Below are positions 18,609 through 27,276 of a DNA stretch of 64,000 nucleotides, one piece after another. How positions within the stretch are numbered: position 1 is the stretch's first letter; each line of letters opens with the position of its first letter. Origin of the DNA: Blautia hominis (GTDB lineage: Bacteria; Bacillota; Clostridia; Lachnospirales; Lachnospiraceae); NCBI GenBank assembly GCA_002270465.1, contig NQOF01000007.1:62001-126000 (forward strand), given 5' to 3'. The notes below the pieces were generated by a model, which saw only the letters and a program-made list of their open reading frames with translations, searched no databases and had not been told where the DNA came from. A program made the translations under genes and the position numbers.

Positions 18609-19448
18609 TCACTTTATCATGTTGAATACCCGAATGTGATGTTTCACATTCTCATATGTTCCCTGCACCATGGCTTCATTCAAGTCAAAATAATTGTGTT
18701 TCCCCTCAGCGGCAATGTACTCTTCCACTTTCTTTGTCAGGCAGTTGAAGCTTGCTGTGGCAATATTCACTTTCTTGATCCCAAGAGAGATGGCCTTCTG
18801 GAAATCAGAATCTGTGATGCCGCTGCCGCCATGAAGCACCAGAGGGATATCCACTTTATTGTGAATCTGCTCCAATACATCAAAGGCAAGCTTTGGTGCT
18901 GACGGGTAATTTCCGTGTGCATTTCCGATGGCCACCGCGAGGGCGTCGATACCTGTCTGCTCCGCGAATATTTTGGCATCATCCGGGTCTGTGCAGCGGA
19001 TGCCGTGGTCGCAGCTTCCGTCCTCACTGCCGCCTACCAGGCCAAGCTCTGCCTCCACGGTCGCGCCATATTTTGCAGCCAGCTCCACAACCTTTTTGGT
19101 GTTTGCAATATTCTCTTCAAAAGGAAGTGTGGAGGCATCCAGCATCACAGAAGTGAAGCCCAGTTCCAAAGCTCTCTGCACCGTCTCAAAGGTAAGGCCG
19201 TGATCCAGATGCACTGCAATATCCACCTTTGCAGATTTGGCTGCCTGCACCATCATGGGTCCCATCAGATCAAGAGGGGAGTGTTTCAGACGGACTTCCG
19301 CGATCTGTAAGATGATGGGAGTATCAAGCTCCTCGGCTGCACGGACAGCTCCTTTTACCATTTCCATGTTGCCTACGCTGAACGCGCCGCATCCTCTGTT
19401 GTTTTTTGCTGCATTTTCCAGTAATGTTTTCATTTTTACCAGTGCCAT
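18609..19448 (-). CDS. class II ketose-bisphosphate aldolase
   Basis: This 279-residue zinc aldolase is of the FbaA/GatY/IolJ family. It keeps His80, Asp82 and His83 in VHLDHG, plus MLDAS, AELGLVGG, IGNAHGNY, LHGGSGI and KVNIATA, the phosphate and metal motifs. In an inositol region the expected substrate would be 2-deoxy-5-keto-gluconate 6-phosphate, split to DHAP and malonate semialdehyde (IolJ role). Tagatose- or fructose-bisphosphate cannot be excluded by sequence alone. It sits between the two OFA carriers, 30 bp from the second. Confidence 0.88.
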   Translation of the reverse strand: MALVKMKTLLENAAKNNRGCGAFSVGNMEMVKGAVRAAEELDTPIILQIAEVRLKHSPLDLMGPMMVQAAKSAKVDIAVHLDHGLTFETVQRALELGFTSVMLDASTLPFEENIANTKKVVELAAKYGATVEAELGLVGGSEDGSCDHGIRCTDPDDAKIFAEQTGIDALAVAIGNAHGNYPSAPKLAFDVLEQIHNKVDIPLVLHGGSGITDSDFQKAISLGIKKVNIATASFNCLTKKVEEYIAAEGKHNYFDLNEAMVQGTYENVKHHIRVFNMIK

Positions 19449-19478
19449 AATTTTTTCCTCTCCTTTATATCAATAAAT

Positions 19479-20723
19479 TTATTTCGCAAAACTTTTCGTT
19501 CCCATTGCCACAGCCTCTGCTTTCTCCCTTTTCATTTCCCTTTCCAGAAGAAGCAGGAACAGGAAGGAGATTGCCGCGCAGACAGCTCCGATGGCAAATA
19601 CCACATTGATGTCATATCCCTGTCCGAGAACTGTATTTGTGATCGCAGGGGCGCCCAGTGTGGCAACTGCGATACCCAGCATAACGTATCCATAATTTTC
19701 ACCGGAATGTGCCATGCCGAAAATGTTGCTTGTCAGTGACGGGAAGCTGCCCATGATACCGCCGTAACATGCATATACCAATACCACGCACACGGTTGTG
19801 ACGGCTGCCGGAGCTATGACCAGCAGCACCATGGCTGCCGCTGCCACCACCAGAACCACCTTCAGGCATATGATTCTGCCCACTTTATCTGCTGCTGTGG
19901 GGAGTGCCAGACGTGTCCCCGCATTGAATACTGAACCTGCCATAACTGCTGCCACTGCCACGGTTGATGCGATTCCCCTGTCCATCTGAACAGTCTGGGA
20001 AAGGGGGGATAAAATAAGGTATGGGATCAGGCCGAACAGCATGGTTGCCAGAAGGAAATAAAACTTTTTGGTCTTGATCATTTCCATGGAGGAATACTGT
20101 TTTCCCTCATATCTGTGGACTTCATGTTCCCCTGTCTTATGTTCACTATCCGGATTTTTAATAAAAATACTTGCAAATATCCAGGAGATGCCTATCATAG
20201 CACCGATCACAAGAAATGTCACTTTAATCCCCTGGCCTGAGAGCAATGCTCTTGAAAATGGTGCCATAAAAAATCCAAACAAGCCGTTGGCTGTCACAAT
20301 GACGCCTGAAGCGAACCCGGTTCTTCCCGGAAACCATTTCTGTGCAGTGGAGATGATAGTGGTATAGATCATACCCTGTCCAAATCCCTGCAAAATCCCA
20401 TAGGTAAAATACATCATCATAGGTGACGGGCGAAGTGCCAGCGCACAGAGCAGAACACTCACTGTGAAAATGCCGCCTCCGAAGATCACTGCTATCCTGG
20501 GACTGTATTTATCCTGAATACGGCCGCCGAAAATATTACCCAGTACAAATGTGACAAAATACAGATAGAAACACATAGATGCCTGACTCTGGCTCCAGCC
20601 GGTCAGCTCCATGGCATATGGCTGGTAGATGGACCAGATATGGGGATACCCTGTAAAAAATACTGCAAAGGCACCAAATATGAGAATCAGGTATTTTGTT
20701 TTAGAATTTGCTTTTCCTGTCAT
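19479..20723 (-). CDS. MFS transporter, OFA family (copy 2)
   Basis: This 414-residue carrier is a close paralog of 17153-18400, sharing YLILIFGAF, HIWSIYQPYAMELTGWSQSQ and the KWFP loop. Divergence is spread along the length, so the duplication is not very recent. It precedes the aldolase gene and is probably its operon partner. The start MTGKANSKTK follows AAGGAGG-like bases. Confidence 0.88.
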   Translation of the reverse strand: MTGKANSKTKYLILIFGAFAVFFTGYPHIWSIYQPYAMELTGWSQSQASMCFYLYFVTFVLGNIFGGRIQDKYSPRIAVIFGGGIFTVSVLLCALALRPSPMMMYFTYGILQGFGQGMIYTTIISTAQKWFPGRTGFASGVIVTANGLFGFFMAPFSRALLSGQGIKVTFLVIGAMIGISWIFASIFIKNPDSEHKTGEHEVHRYEGKQYSSMEMIKTKKFYFLLATMLFGLIPYLILSPLSQTVQMDRGIASTVAVAAVMAGSVFNAGTRLALPTAADKVGRIICLKVVLVVAAAAMVLLVIAPAAVTTVCVVLVYACYGGIMGSFPSLTSNIFGMAHSGENYGYVMLGIAVATLGAPAITNTVLGQGYDINVVFAIGAVCAAISFLFLLLLEREMKREKAEAVAMGTKSFAK

Positions 20724-20905
20724 AATAGCTTCCCTTCCTCCTTTGATAAACTTTTTATTAAATATTGGTTATCTCTTTGTATTTAAAATAGCATCTTTTG
20801 GGTATTTAGTCAATAGATTTTGATTATATTTTACATCTTTTTCATTTATCTCTTCACAACTTACCCAAAATATACTATACTTATATCAGAATCCATTTAA
20901 ATTAG

Positions 20906-21073
20906 GTAACTGTTCCGGAATGTAATCTTCATAAGGGGCGGCAGAAAGCAATGATTTAGACTGTTACAGATATCCCACCATTAGAAATCGCTTTGCGATG
21001 GGCCGGATGCTTCCTGCACCCACGCATTCATACGGTCCGCGCAGGAAATGCGCAGACCTGATCGAACAATCAC
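20906..21073. repeat. degenerate repeat A copy
   Basis: The left end GTAACTGTTC and the right part ATGCGCAGACCT match repeat A. The AATCGC...GCGATGGG hairpin is also kept, but the middle is rearranged and the right terminus mutated. No clear target duplication remains. It fills most of the 20724-21090 gap and ends 17 bp before the DeoR gene. I saw no gene in the rest of that gap, which is AT-rich and likely holds the promoter of the OFA gene. Confidence 0.65.
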
Positions 21074-21090
21074 TCTGAAAGGACATAATC

Positions 21091-21852
21091 ATGCGCACAA
21101 AACGAATTGATTTAATTGAAGCTTTCATCGAACAGGAAAAATCGGTACCCCTGGATACCCTGTGTGAAAAATTTAATGTATCCAAAAATACCATACGAAG
21201 GGATATTGACGATCTGGTAAAGAAGGGAACTGTGGAAAAAGTGTACGGAGGTGTGGTCAGCACACAGCAGGCCTCTGACACACGGCTGCTGCCCTATGAA
21301 CAGCGCCACACGGTTCTGAGTGCTGAGAAGGACGCCATATCAAAAAAAGCCGCATCCTTTGTTGAGAACGGAGATGTGATCTATATTGACACAGGTACCA
21401 CCTGCCTGAATATGGTGGACTGTTTGTCACACCTGAACTGCACCATCATCACAAACAGCCTGCAGATTTTTATCCGCGCGGTTCCATACCCCAATCTGCA
21501 GGTTATCTCCCTGCCCGGCATACTAAACAGGGACACACTCTCCTTTGTGGGAAGCGAGATTCCGGGATATCTGCGCACATTTAATATTACCAAAGCGTTT
21601 ATGGCATCCACAGGTGTCACCATTGAAAACGGCCTGACCAATGCCTCCGCTGAGGAATATGCCGTAAAAAAAGCAGTCATCCAGAACAGCCGGACACGCT
21701 ATCTGCTGTCTGACCATACAAAATTCGGAAAATTCGCCCTGATGACTTACTGCCGTTTAAATGAAGTACAGCATGTGATCACAGACCAGGCGCTTACCGT
21801 GGAATATGAGGATTACTGCAGAGAATACGGAATTTCTGTCCACCTGGCATGA
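21091..21852 (+). CDS. DeoR-family regulator
   Basis: This 253-residue repressor has an N-terminal HTH (VPLDTLCEKFNVSKNTIRRDIDDL) and the sugar-phosphate-binding DeoRC domain (DVIYIDTGTTCLNMVDCL, SSTGVTIENGLTNAS-type segment and YLLSDHTKFGK). DeoR proteins usually respond to a phosphorylated catabolic intermediate. Divergent from the OFA-aldolase operon, it probably controls it; IolR-type regulators of this family control inositol genes in some bacteria. Confidence 0.92.
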   Translation: MRTKRIDLIEAFIEQEKSVPLDTLCEKFNVSKNTIRRDIDDLVKKGTVEKVYGGVVSTQQASDTRLLPYEQRHTVLSAEKDAISKKAASFVENGDVIYIDTGTTCLNMVDCLSHLNCTIITNSLQIFIRAVPYPNLQVISLPGILNRDTLSFVGSEIPGYLRTFNITKAFMASTGVTIENGLTNASAEEYAVKKAVIQNSRTRYLLSDHTKFGKFALMTYCRLNEVQHVITDQALTVEYEDYCREYGISVHLA

Positions 21853-21902
21853 CTCATGGGTACCCCTCCCTCATTCCTGCCATAATATAAAGGGGAAAAA
21901 CA

Positions 21903-21942
21903 GCCAAAGGCACCGACTCCATCAGGAAGCGGTACCTTTGGC
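21903..21942 (+). terminator. terminator hairpin after the DeoR gene
   Basis: Arms GCCAAAGGCACCG and CGGTACCTTTGGC pair over 13 bp with one mismatch. They are preceded by an A run and followed by CGTTTG on the plus strand. Confidence 0.7.
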
Positions 21943-21947
21943 CGTTT

Positions 21948-21974
21948 GTAACTGTTCAGCAGATTAACAGTTAC
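21948..21974. repeat. 27-bp palindrome made of repeat A ends
   Basis: GTAACTGTT, a 9-nt spacer and AACAGTTAC form a palindrome identical to the termini of repeat A with the interior missing. It may be an internally deleted relic next to the terminator of the DeoR gene. Confidence 0.5.
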
Positions 21975-22019
21975 GGCTGTTTTCAATATGATCAATTTTC
22001 AATTCAGAGGTAACAATTT

Positions 22020-22919
22020 TTATAAGCCTGTCTTTTCGGCAATGAATTTTCTTGCCTTCACGGCATACTCCAGTGGATTGGCCTTTGCAGGATCCTGCTC
22101 TGCCTCCACCAGCATATACCCTTCATATCCTGCCTCTTCCAGCACTTTGAAGATCGGTTCAAAGTCTATGCAGCCGTCACCCGGTACGGTGAAAGCTCCA
22201 AGGCGCACGCCTTCCAGGAAGCTTAAATTCTCTTTCTTTACTTTCTCCACCACTTCCGGACGGATATCCTTCAGATGTACGTGTTTGATCCTTCCCACGT
22301 ATTTCTTCACCATCTCCAGAGGGTCTGCCCCGCAGTAGGTGAAATGGCCCGTATCAAATAAAAGGCTCACATATTCCGGGTCTGTGTTGGCCATCATGCG
22401 TTCCACCTCTTCCGGGTCCTGTACCACTGTCCCCATGTGGTGATGGAATGTCAGACTGATCCCATACTCTTCTTTTGCGATCCTGCCAAGCTTGTTCATT
22501 CCTGTGCAGAAGGTTTCCCACTCCTCATCATTCATCACGTATTTATGGCCGAAGATAGGGGTGTCCTGCATTCCCTGCACGCTGTGGCTCTGCTCGGACG
22601 CGCCGATGATCTTGGAACCCATTGCCTTTAAGAAAGCAAGCTGTGCGCGGAACTCTTTTTCCACCTCCTCAAAAGGCTTTGTGATCAGGAAGGAAGAGAA
22701 CCACTGGTTGCAGATTTCAATGCCGCGGAGTTCCAGGGCTTTTTTCAGCACTTCCGGGTCTTTCGGATATTTATTTCCCACCTCTGAGCCTGTGAAGCCT
22801 GCCAGCGCCATCTCGCTGACACACTGCTCAAAGGTATTTTCTTTTCCCAGGTCGGGAAGGTCATCATTGGTCCATGCGATGGGTGCAATACCTAATTTTA
22901 CTTTTTCTTTATTAAACAT
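22020..22919 (-). CDS. iolE: 2-keto-myo-inositol dehydratase (copy 1)
   Basis: This 299-residue TIM-barrel enzyme of the AP-endonuclease-2/isomerase fold dehydrates 2-keto-myo-inositol (scyllo-inosose) to trihydroxycyclohexanedione. IolE hallmarks are GIAPIAWTNDDLP, TGSEVGNKYP, HHHMGTVVQDPEEVERMM, LLFDTGH and KHVHLKDIRPEV, carrying the metal-binding Glu, His and Asp residues. The start ATG at 22917-22919 follows GGAGAG. It differs from the second copy (27469-28368) at only about two residues (Phe/Leu in WFSS and Glu/Asp in KVLE). It follows iolG by 94 bp and is likely in its operon. Confidence 0.93.
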   Translation of the reverse strand: MFNKEKVKLGIAPIAWTNDDLPDLGKENTFEQCVSEMALAGFTGSEVGNKYPKDPEVLKKALELRGIEICNQWFSSFLITKPFEEVEKEFRAQLAFLKAMGSKIIGASEQSHSVQGMQDTPIFGHKYVMNDEEWETFCTGMNKLGRIAKEEYGISLTFHHHMGTVVQDPEEVERMMANTDPEYVSLLFDTGHFTYCGADPLEMVKKYVGRIKHVHLKDIRPEVVEKVKKENLSFLEGVRLGAFTVPGDGCIDFEPIFKVLEEAGYEGYMLVEAEQDPAKANPLEYAVKARKFIAEKTGL

Positions 22920-23013
22920 GATCTGCTCTCCTGTCTTTGTCAAAGGGATATTTTCAGCCCGCCCAGCTGTCTTTTGACAGCCGGAGGGAAATCAGCAGTA
23001 TGCCTGCTCTTAA

Positions 23014-24024
23014 TTACATGATCTCAGAAATCTTAACCGGTCTGTGCTCCTCACAGGATTTCTTTGCAGCCAGTCCCATAAGTACCGGTTTCAGTCCATC
23101 CATAACATTCAGAGGCGTTTCTTTGTCATTTACGATGGCATCAATAAATGCTCCGATCTCTTTTCCGTATGCGTCCATGTATCTCTCCAGGAAGAAGAAC
23201 ATCGGCTTCTCTCCTGTCACACCGTCAGCGTTGCTGATCACTGCGGATGACTGGCTGTCATTGCTGACTGCAACCATTCCCTCAGAGCCGAATACTTCTG
23301 CTCTCTGGTCATATCCGTAAACAGCCTTTCTGCAGTTGTCAATCACAGCGATAGCGCCGTTTTCCATCTGTAAGGTGATAACTGCCGTATCCACATCCCC
23401 TGCTTCTCCGATAGCCGGGTCAACCAGGTTGGCACCCTGCACATAAACCTCTGTGGCATCACAGCCGGCCAGGAAACGTACCATATCGAAATCATGGATG
23501 GTCATATCCAGGAACATACCTCCGGAAACTTTTACATAGTCAATGCTGGGCGGCTCCGGATCGCGGGAAGTGATCTTGATGATCTCCGGTTTGCCGACTT
23601 TGCCCGCTGCGACAGCCTGCTGAACAGCCTCAAAGTTATGGTCAAATCTTCTGTTAAATCCTACCTGGTATTTCAGGTTGGTTCCTTCCAGAGCTTCGAT
23701 TACTTCTTTGATCTTATCTACATCATGGTCAATCGGTTTTTCACAGAAAACATGTTTTCCAGCTTTGATTGCCTCCAGGGAGATTGGAGAATGTGTGTCT
23801 GTGGAGGAACAGATCAACACAGCGTCAATTTCCGGGTCATTGATGATCTCTTTGTAATCTTTTGTTGTGTGCTCCACACCCATACTTTTAGCCCATGCTG
23901 CTGTCTCATCATTTAAGAACGGATCTGCAACTGTTTTGATAACAGCGTCCTTTACTCTTGTGCTGATGCTTGTGATATGTACTCTTCCGATTCTGCCTGC
24001 TCCGATAATACCTACTTTTACCAT
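23014..24024 (-). CDS. iolG: myo-inositol 2-dehydrogenase
   Basis: This 336-residue NAD-dependent Gfo/Idh/MocA dehydrogenase oxidises myo-inositol to 2-keto-myo-inositol. It has the Rossmann motif GIIGAGRIGRVH near residues 6-17, catalytic Lys in CEKP at 94-97, and the Asp173/His177 pair in FLDMTIHDFD, all as in inositol dehydrogenases. QVGFNRRFD and the C-terminal PVLMGLAAKKS also fit. It is first in an operon with iolE copy 1, behind a promoter overlapped by two LacI-type operators. Confidence 0.92.
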   Translation of the reverse strand: MVKVGIIGAGRIGRVHITSISTRVKDAVIKTVADPFLNDETAAWAKSMGVEHTTKDYKEIINDPEIDAVLICSSTDTHSPISLEAIKAGKHVFCEKPIDHDVDKIKEVIEALEGTNLKYQVGFNRRFDHNFEAVQQAVAAGKVGKPEIIKITSRDPEPPSIDYVKVSGGMFLDMTIHDFDMVRFLAGCDATEVYVQGANLVDPAIGEAGDVDTAVITLQMENGAIAVIDNCRKAVYGYDQRAEVFGSEGMVAVSNDSQSSAVISNADGVTGEKPMFFFLERYMDAYGKEIGAFIDAIVNDKETPLNVMDGLKPVLMGLAAKKSCEEHRPVKISEIM

Positions 24025-24070
24025 TTTTTTCTTCTCCTTTATATTTTGAGATATATTTGTGTGTTCTCTT

Positions 24071-24131
24071 CGTGTGCCCGAACACGCATTGCTGATAATG
24101 TTATAATAGCACTGCGTGCCCGAAAACGCAA
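24071..24131 (-). promoter_or_regulatory. iolG promoter with two operators
   Basis: On the minus strand -35 TTGCGT (24126-24131) and -10 TATTAT (24103-24108) are 17 bp apart. Two related 18-mers flank the -10: TGCGTGCCCGAAAACGCA (24113-24130), which covers the -35, and CGTGTGCCCGAACACGCA (24071-24088) downstream. They match at 14 of 18 positions. The same TGCGT-N8-ACGCA design lies in front of the nearby lacI gene, so its product probably represses iolG. Confidence 0.8.
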
Positions 24132-24184
24132 CCCGGGAAATTGTACAATTTTACCATAATAATTCTATTCAATTTTACCAAAAA

Positions 24185-24234
24185 ACACTCCGGAAGGACG
24201 GCTGACATAAAATAAGCCGTCTCTTCCGGAGTGT
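24185..24234 (-). terminator. terminator of the LacI-family gene
   Basis: Long arms (ACACTCCGGAAG and CTTCCGGAGTGT, continued by a GACGGCT/AGCCGTC stem) are followed by TTTTTTGG on the minus strand. It overlaps the region just after the regulator stop and insulates the iolG promoter. Confidence 0.85.
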
Positions 24235-24241
24235 GAACCTC

Positions 24242-25282
24242 TCAAATATCTTCCGGTATGGTATATTCATTCCTGATGAAAATCTCCGTATACTGCAGCT
24301 CCCCTTTGGGCTGCTCTCCATTAAAGAGAAGCCGAAAAAGAATCATGACAGGCTCATATCCCTGAATCTGGGCATCCTGTCCGATCAGGAAATGGATACT
24401 TCCCTCCCGCATCAGTTCATAGTTTTTCCCCATAAAATCGTTGGCGATCATCTTGACTGTACCTGCCCTGCCGTATTTTGAGAGCATCCGGCACACTCCC
24501 TCCTCACCGTGGGAGGTCATATAAATTCCCTTTAGATCCGGATTTTCTTTCAAGATTTTTTCTGTTGCCTGTCCTGCCAGATGATTATCCTCAAAACAAT
24601 ATTCCGGTCCCACCAGCTCAATATCCGGGTATTTAGCTTTCAGCTCCGAATCAAAACCGAGAACACGGTTACTCAGAGACGGGTTAGAACTATATCCGGA
24701 TATAACAGCTACTTTTCCGCAGCCCCCCACCAGTTCTCCCATCAGGCCGGCAGCGGCACGTCCGCACTGAAACGCATTCTGTCCCACAAAACAAAGACGC
24801 CTGGTATCCTCCATATCTGAGTTAAACGTCACGATCGGAATATGGTATTCCTCTACAAAAAGGTTGATATGATCTTTAATCTCATCCTCCTCAATAGGTA
24901 CCATGGCGATGGCGCTGACCCCTTCTTTTCTCATATACTCCATGGCATCTATGGTATCACTGCAGCTTATATGAGGAATCTTACATAGGATCACCGTGCC
25001 GCCCAGACTGTCTACCTCCTCCTTCGCCCGCTCAATGCCTTCCAAGACGCACTGCATAAAAGGTGTCTCCGCTGCCTGAAGGATCACCCCTATTTTAATA
25101 TTATTTTTACTCATGGAAAGGGCTCGTCCAAGCTGGTTGGGCTTATACCCCATCTCCTCTGCTATCTGTCTGATCCGATCAGCCACTTCCGGCTTAATTC
25201 TGCCCCGGTTGTTAAGCGCCCGGTCCACAGTTCCCCGTGAGACTCCGGCTGCCTCCGCTATCTGCCGTATTGTCACTCCCAT
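24242..25282 (-). CDS. LacI-family regulator (sister 1)
   Basis: This 346-residue repressor has an N-terminal HTH (TIRQIAEAAGVSRGTVDRALNNRGRI) and a periplasmic-binding-type sensor starting at IGVILQAAETPFM. The start is taken at ATG 25280-25282 after AAAAGGAGACAGT; a longer frame upstream lacks such a site. The recognition helix SRGTVDRALNNRGRI is identical to that of the second LacI protein (43170-44207). An operator of the iolG type lies in its own promoter, indicating autoregulation. It likely senses an inositol or derived sugar (inference). Confidence 0.9.
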   Translation of the reverse strand: MGVTIRQIAEAAGVSRGTVDRALNNRGRIKPEVADRIRQIAEEMGYKPNQLGRALSMSKNNIKIGVILQAAETPFMQCVLEGIERAKEEVDSLGGTVILCKIPHISCSDTIDAMEYMRKEGVSAIAMVPIEEDEIKDHINLFVEEYHIPIVTFNSDMEDTRRLCFVGQNAFQCGRAAAGLMGELVGGCGKVAVISGYSSNPSLSNRVLGFDSELKAKYPDIELVGPEYCFEDNHLAGQATEKILKENPDLKGIYMTSHGEEGVCRMLSKYGRAGTVKMIANDFMGKNYELMREGSIHFLIGQDAQIQGYEPVMILFRLLFNGEQPKGELQYTEIFIRNEYTIPEDI

Positions 25283-25311
25283 ACTGTCTCCTTTTCGCGC
25301 GCCTCCCTGTG

Positions 25312-25370
25312 TGCGTTCCTGGGCACGCAATGTCTATGCCTATTATATAATCCCCTTGCAGAATGTGCAA
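25312..25370 (-). promoter_or_regulatory. lacI-1 promoter and self operator
   Basis: On the minus strand TTGCAC (25365-25370), a 17-bp spacer and a perfect TATAAT (25342-25347) form a strong promoter. TGCGTTCCTGGGCACGCA (25312-25329) lies just downstream as an 18-bp operator with the TGCGT-N8-ACGCA plan. Confidence 0.8.
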
Positions 25371-25474
25371 GAGATATCCGCATTCTCATATGGGAATTGC
25401 TGCGCAAAACACCTCCCGGAACATTGGCCTGCGAACAGTAACTTGGATGTCACTGTTACCGGTTTATGTCAACC

Positions 25475-25862
25475 TTACTGCATTTTTTGCTCAAACTCCT
25501 CAATTGTCTCAGCTTTTGCCGCACATTTAAGCCAATGATTCAGGATCTCGGTATCCTTCTGTCCCATGATCTGATCTCGCAGCTTTTCAGACACTTCACC
25601 CAGGTCATGCAGCAGTTCCAATACAGATTCCGCCTTTCCTTCTGATTTTTTTGCTTCTAGTTCATCCTTCATCAATTCTTCCAATGCCTCGCACATGGTC
25701 TTTACCTCGTCAAATTATTCCTACATCAATTTCCTTTGGCTTTGTTCCCAACTGATGCTCGCTCTCGAAAAAAAGATTTTCCGTCTCCCCCTCCAGTTCA
25801 ATCTGGATTCCAGCATAAAAAGCCGGATGCCACTGCAGGAACAATAAAACCAATTTCTTATT
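25475..25862 (-). pseudogene. Rpn/PD-(D/E)XK nuclease-like gene remnant
   Basis: Two pieces of a recombination-promoting-nuclease-like (putative transposase) gene remain. The upstream piece (25710-25862) reads as FLQWHPAFYAGIQIELE...LGTKPKEIDVGII with no start codon and ends at a TGA. The downstream piece (25475-25696) is a 73-residue C-terminal region (MCEALEELMKDELEAKKSEG...) in another frame. The central catalytic part is gone, so the gene is broken by an internal deletion. The two ends match my recollection of short Lachnospiraceae nuclease-like proteins. The family name is tentative. Confidence 0.65.
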
Positions 25863-25922
25863 GACATCTGAACTATTTTTCGTATAATAGTTCTATAAAG
25901 AACAGTTTTATATAGAACTATT
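25861..25922 (+). promoter_or_regulatory. MarR-TauE promoter and palindromic operator
   Basis: TTGACA (25861-25866), a 16-bp spacer and TATAAT (25883-25888) form a near-consensus promoter. AATAGTTCTATA (25886-25897) and TATAGAACTATT (25911-25922) form a perfect inverted repeat that overlaps the -10 and the start region. A third GAACTATTTTT half-site lies between -35 and -10. This is the expected place for MarR self-repression. Confidence 0.85.
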
Positions 25923-25962
25923 TTGCGAACCTTCCACCACCCTTTTCAAACAGGAGGTACCA

Positions 25963-26394
25963 ATGAACACACTAAGTGACACTCTAACAACAAGCTGGCT
26001 TTTCCACCAGCTATATTCACGGAAAATAGGCGAAGCCGCAGCCCCCTATGAAATTTCCAAAACAGAGGCCGACATCCTCCTCTTCCTCTGCAACAATCCC
26101 GGTTTCGACACAGCCAGAGACATAGTAAATGTCCGGGGGATTGCAAAATCTTACGTCTCCAAATCCATAGAGATACTGGTCCAAAAAAACTATCTGACCA
26201 CCTCAACGGATTTAAAGGACCGAAGGATCACACATCTGCGGCTTACTGCGGAGGCCGGCACTGCACTTGCCGATTTAAAAAAATCCCAGGAGGAAGTTTT
26301 TATCCTGATCACCCGGGATATCCCGGAAGAAAGAAAAAAAGAAGTCAGACTGGCATTTCAACAAATTGCGAAAAACATTAAGGAGGCACTTTAA
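25963..26394 (+). CDS. MarR-family regulator
   Basis: This 143-residue winged-helix regulator shows KTEADILLFLCNNPGFDTARDIV, the recognition helix region IAKSYVSKSIEILVQKNYL and the wing DLKDRRITHLRLT. The ATG follows AGGAGGTACC. Its stop is separated by one base from the ATG of the TauE-type permease, so the two form a pair. The ligand is not evident; partner permeases of this class export sulfite, sulfonates or other small anions. Confidence 0.92.
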   Translation: MNTLSDTLTTSWLFHQLYSRKIGEAAAPYEISKTEADILLFLCNNPGFDTARDIVNVRGIAKSYVSKSIEILVQKNYLTTSTDLKDRRITHLRLTAEAGTALADLKKSQEEVFILITRDIPEERKKEVRLAFQQIAKNIKEAL

Positions 26395-26395
26395 A

Positions 26396-27169
26396 ATGAT
26401 TCTGAAACTAATTGTATATCTTCTTGCAGGTATGGGGGCAGGTATCGGAACCGGACTTGCCGGACTATCCGCTGCTGCCGTGATTTCCCCCATGCTGATC
26501 ACTTTCCTGCATTTTGACCCCTATCAGGCCGTGGGAATCGCCCTGGCATCCGATGTACTGGCATCTGCGGTCTCAGCCTATACCTACAAAAAGCATGGAA
26601 ACCTGGATGTCCGGCACGGTATCATCATGCTTTTCTCTGTCCTTGCATTTACCCTGTTCGGAAGTTACATTGCATCCCTGCTTCCCGGCACCACCATGGG
26701 CAACTTTTCTGTATTCATGACACTGCTCCTGGGTATTAAATTTATCATACGCCCTGTCATGACAGAAAAAAGCGCACAGGAAAAGAAAAGTGAGAGGACC
26801 AAGATCATACAGTCCCTTCTGTGCGGAGCTGTCATTGGTTTTATATGCGGATTCATTGGTGCCGGCGGCGGTATGATGATGCTCCTCATTCTTACAAGCG
26901 TACTGGGCTATGAACTGAAGACAGCTGTTGGCACAAGCGTATTTATTATGGCTTTCACCGCATTTACAGGCGCTGCCTCCCATTTCTTCATTGATGGTTC
27001 TCTGCCCGATCTAGGCGCACTGTTTTTCTGCATCCTGTTTACCTTTCTGGGCGCCAGGGTTGCCGCTCTGTTTGCAAACAAAGCACCTGCAAAAACCCTT
27101 AACCGCGTCACCGGCGTAGTGCTGTCTCTTCTGGGACTGCTCATGGTCGGGGTAAAATTTTTAAGCTGA
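26396..27169 (+). CDS. TauE/SafE-family permease
   Basis: This 257-residue membrane protein has about eight helices and the family pattern of two internally related halves, each opening with a Gly-rich motif (GAGIGTGLAGLSAAAVISP and GFIGAGGGMMMLLILTSVLGY). TauE/SafE proteins move sulfur-containing or carboxylate anions. The ATG at 26396-26398 follows AAGGAGG inside the end of the MarR gene. A longer frame overlapping MarR is less likely. It is coexpressed with MarR and is followed by a strong terminator. Confidence 0.88.
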   Translation: MILKLIVYLLAGMGAGIGTGLAGLSAAAVISPMLITFLHFDPYQAVGIALASDVLASAVSAYTYKKHGNLDVRHGIIMLFSVLAFTLFGSYIASLLPGTTMGNFSVFMTLLLGIKFIIRPVMTEKSAQEKKSERTKIIQSLLCGAVIGFICGFIGAGGGMMMLLILTSVLGYELKTAVGTSVFIMAFTAFTGAASHFFIDGSLPDLGALFFCILFTFLGARVAALFANKAPAKTLNRVTGVVLSLLGLLMVGVKFLS

Positions 27170-27204
27170 CAAATAAAAAGCTGGCTCATCAAGTCTATTC
27201 CACA

Positions 27205-27266
27205 AAAAAAGATACTGCCGTCAAAACAGTTCCCTTTGGGTCCTGTTCTGCGGCAGTATCTTTTTG
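27205..27266 (+). terminator. terminator of MarR-TauE
   Basis: AAAAAAGATACTGCCG and its complement CGGCAGTATCTTTTT form a 15-bp stem with an inner CAG/CTG helix and a T run. Confidence 0.88.
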
Positions 27267-27276
27267 TTTCACGATC

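Noticed and set aside
25434-25463. Third repeat B copy
   Set aside because: Only about 30 bases near 25415-25445 resemble a B end (CCTCCCGG...GGCCTG); too short and altered to call.
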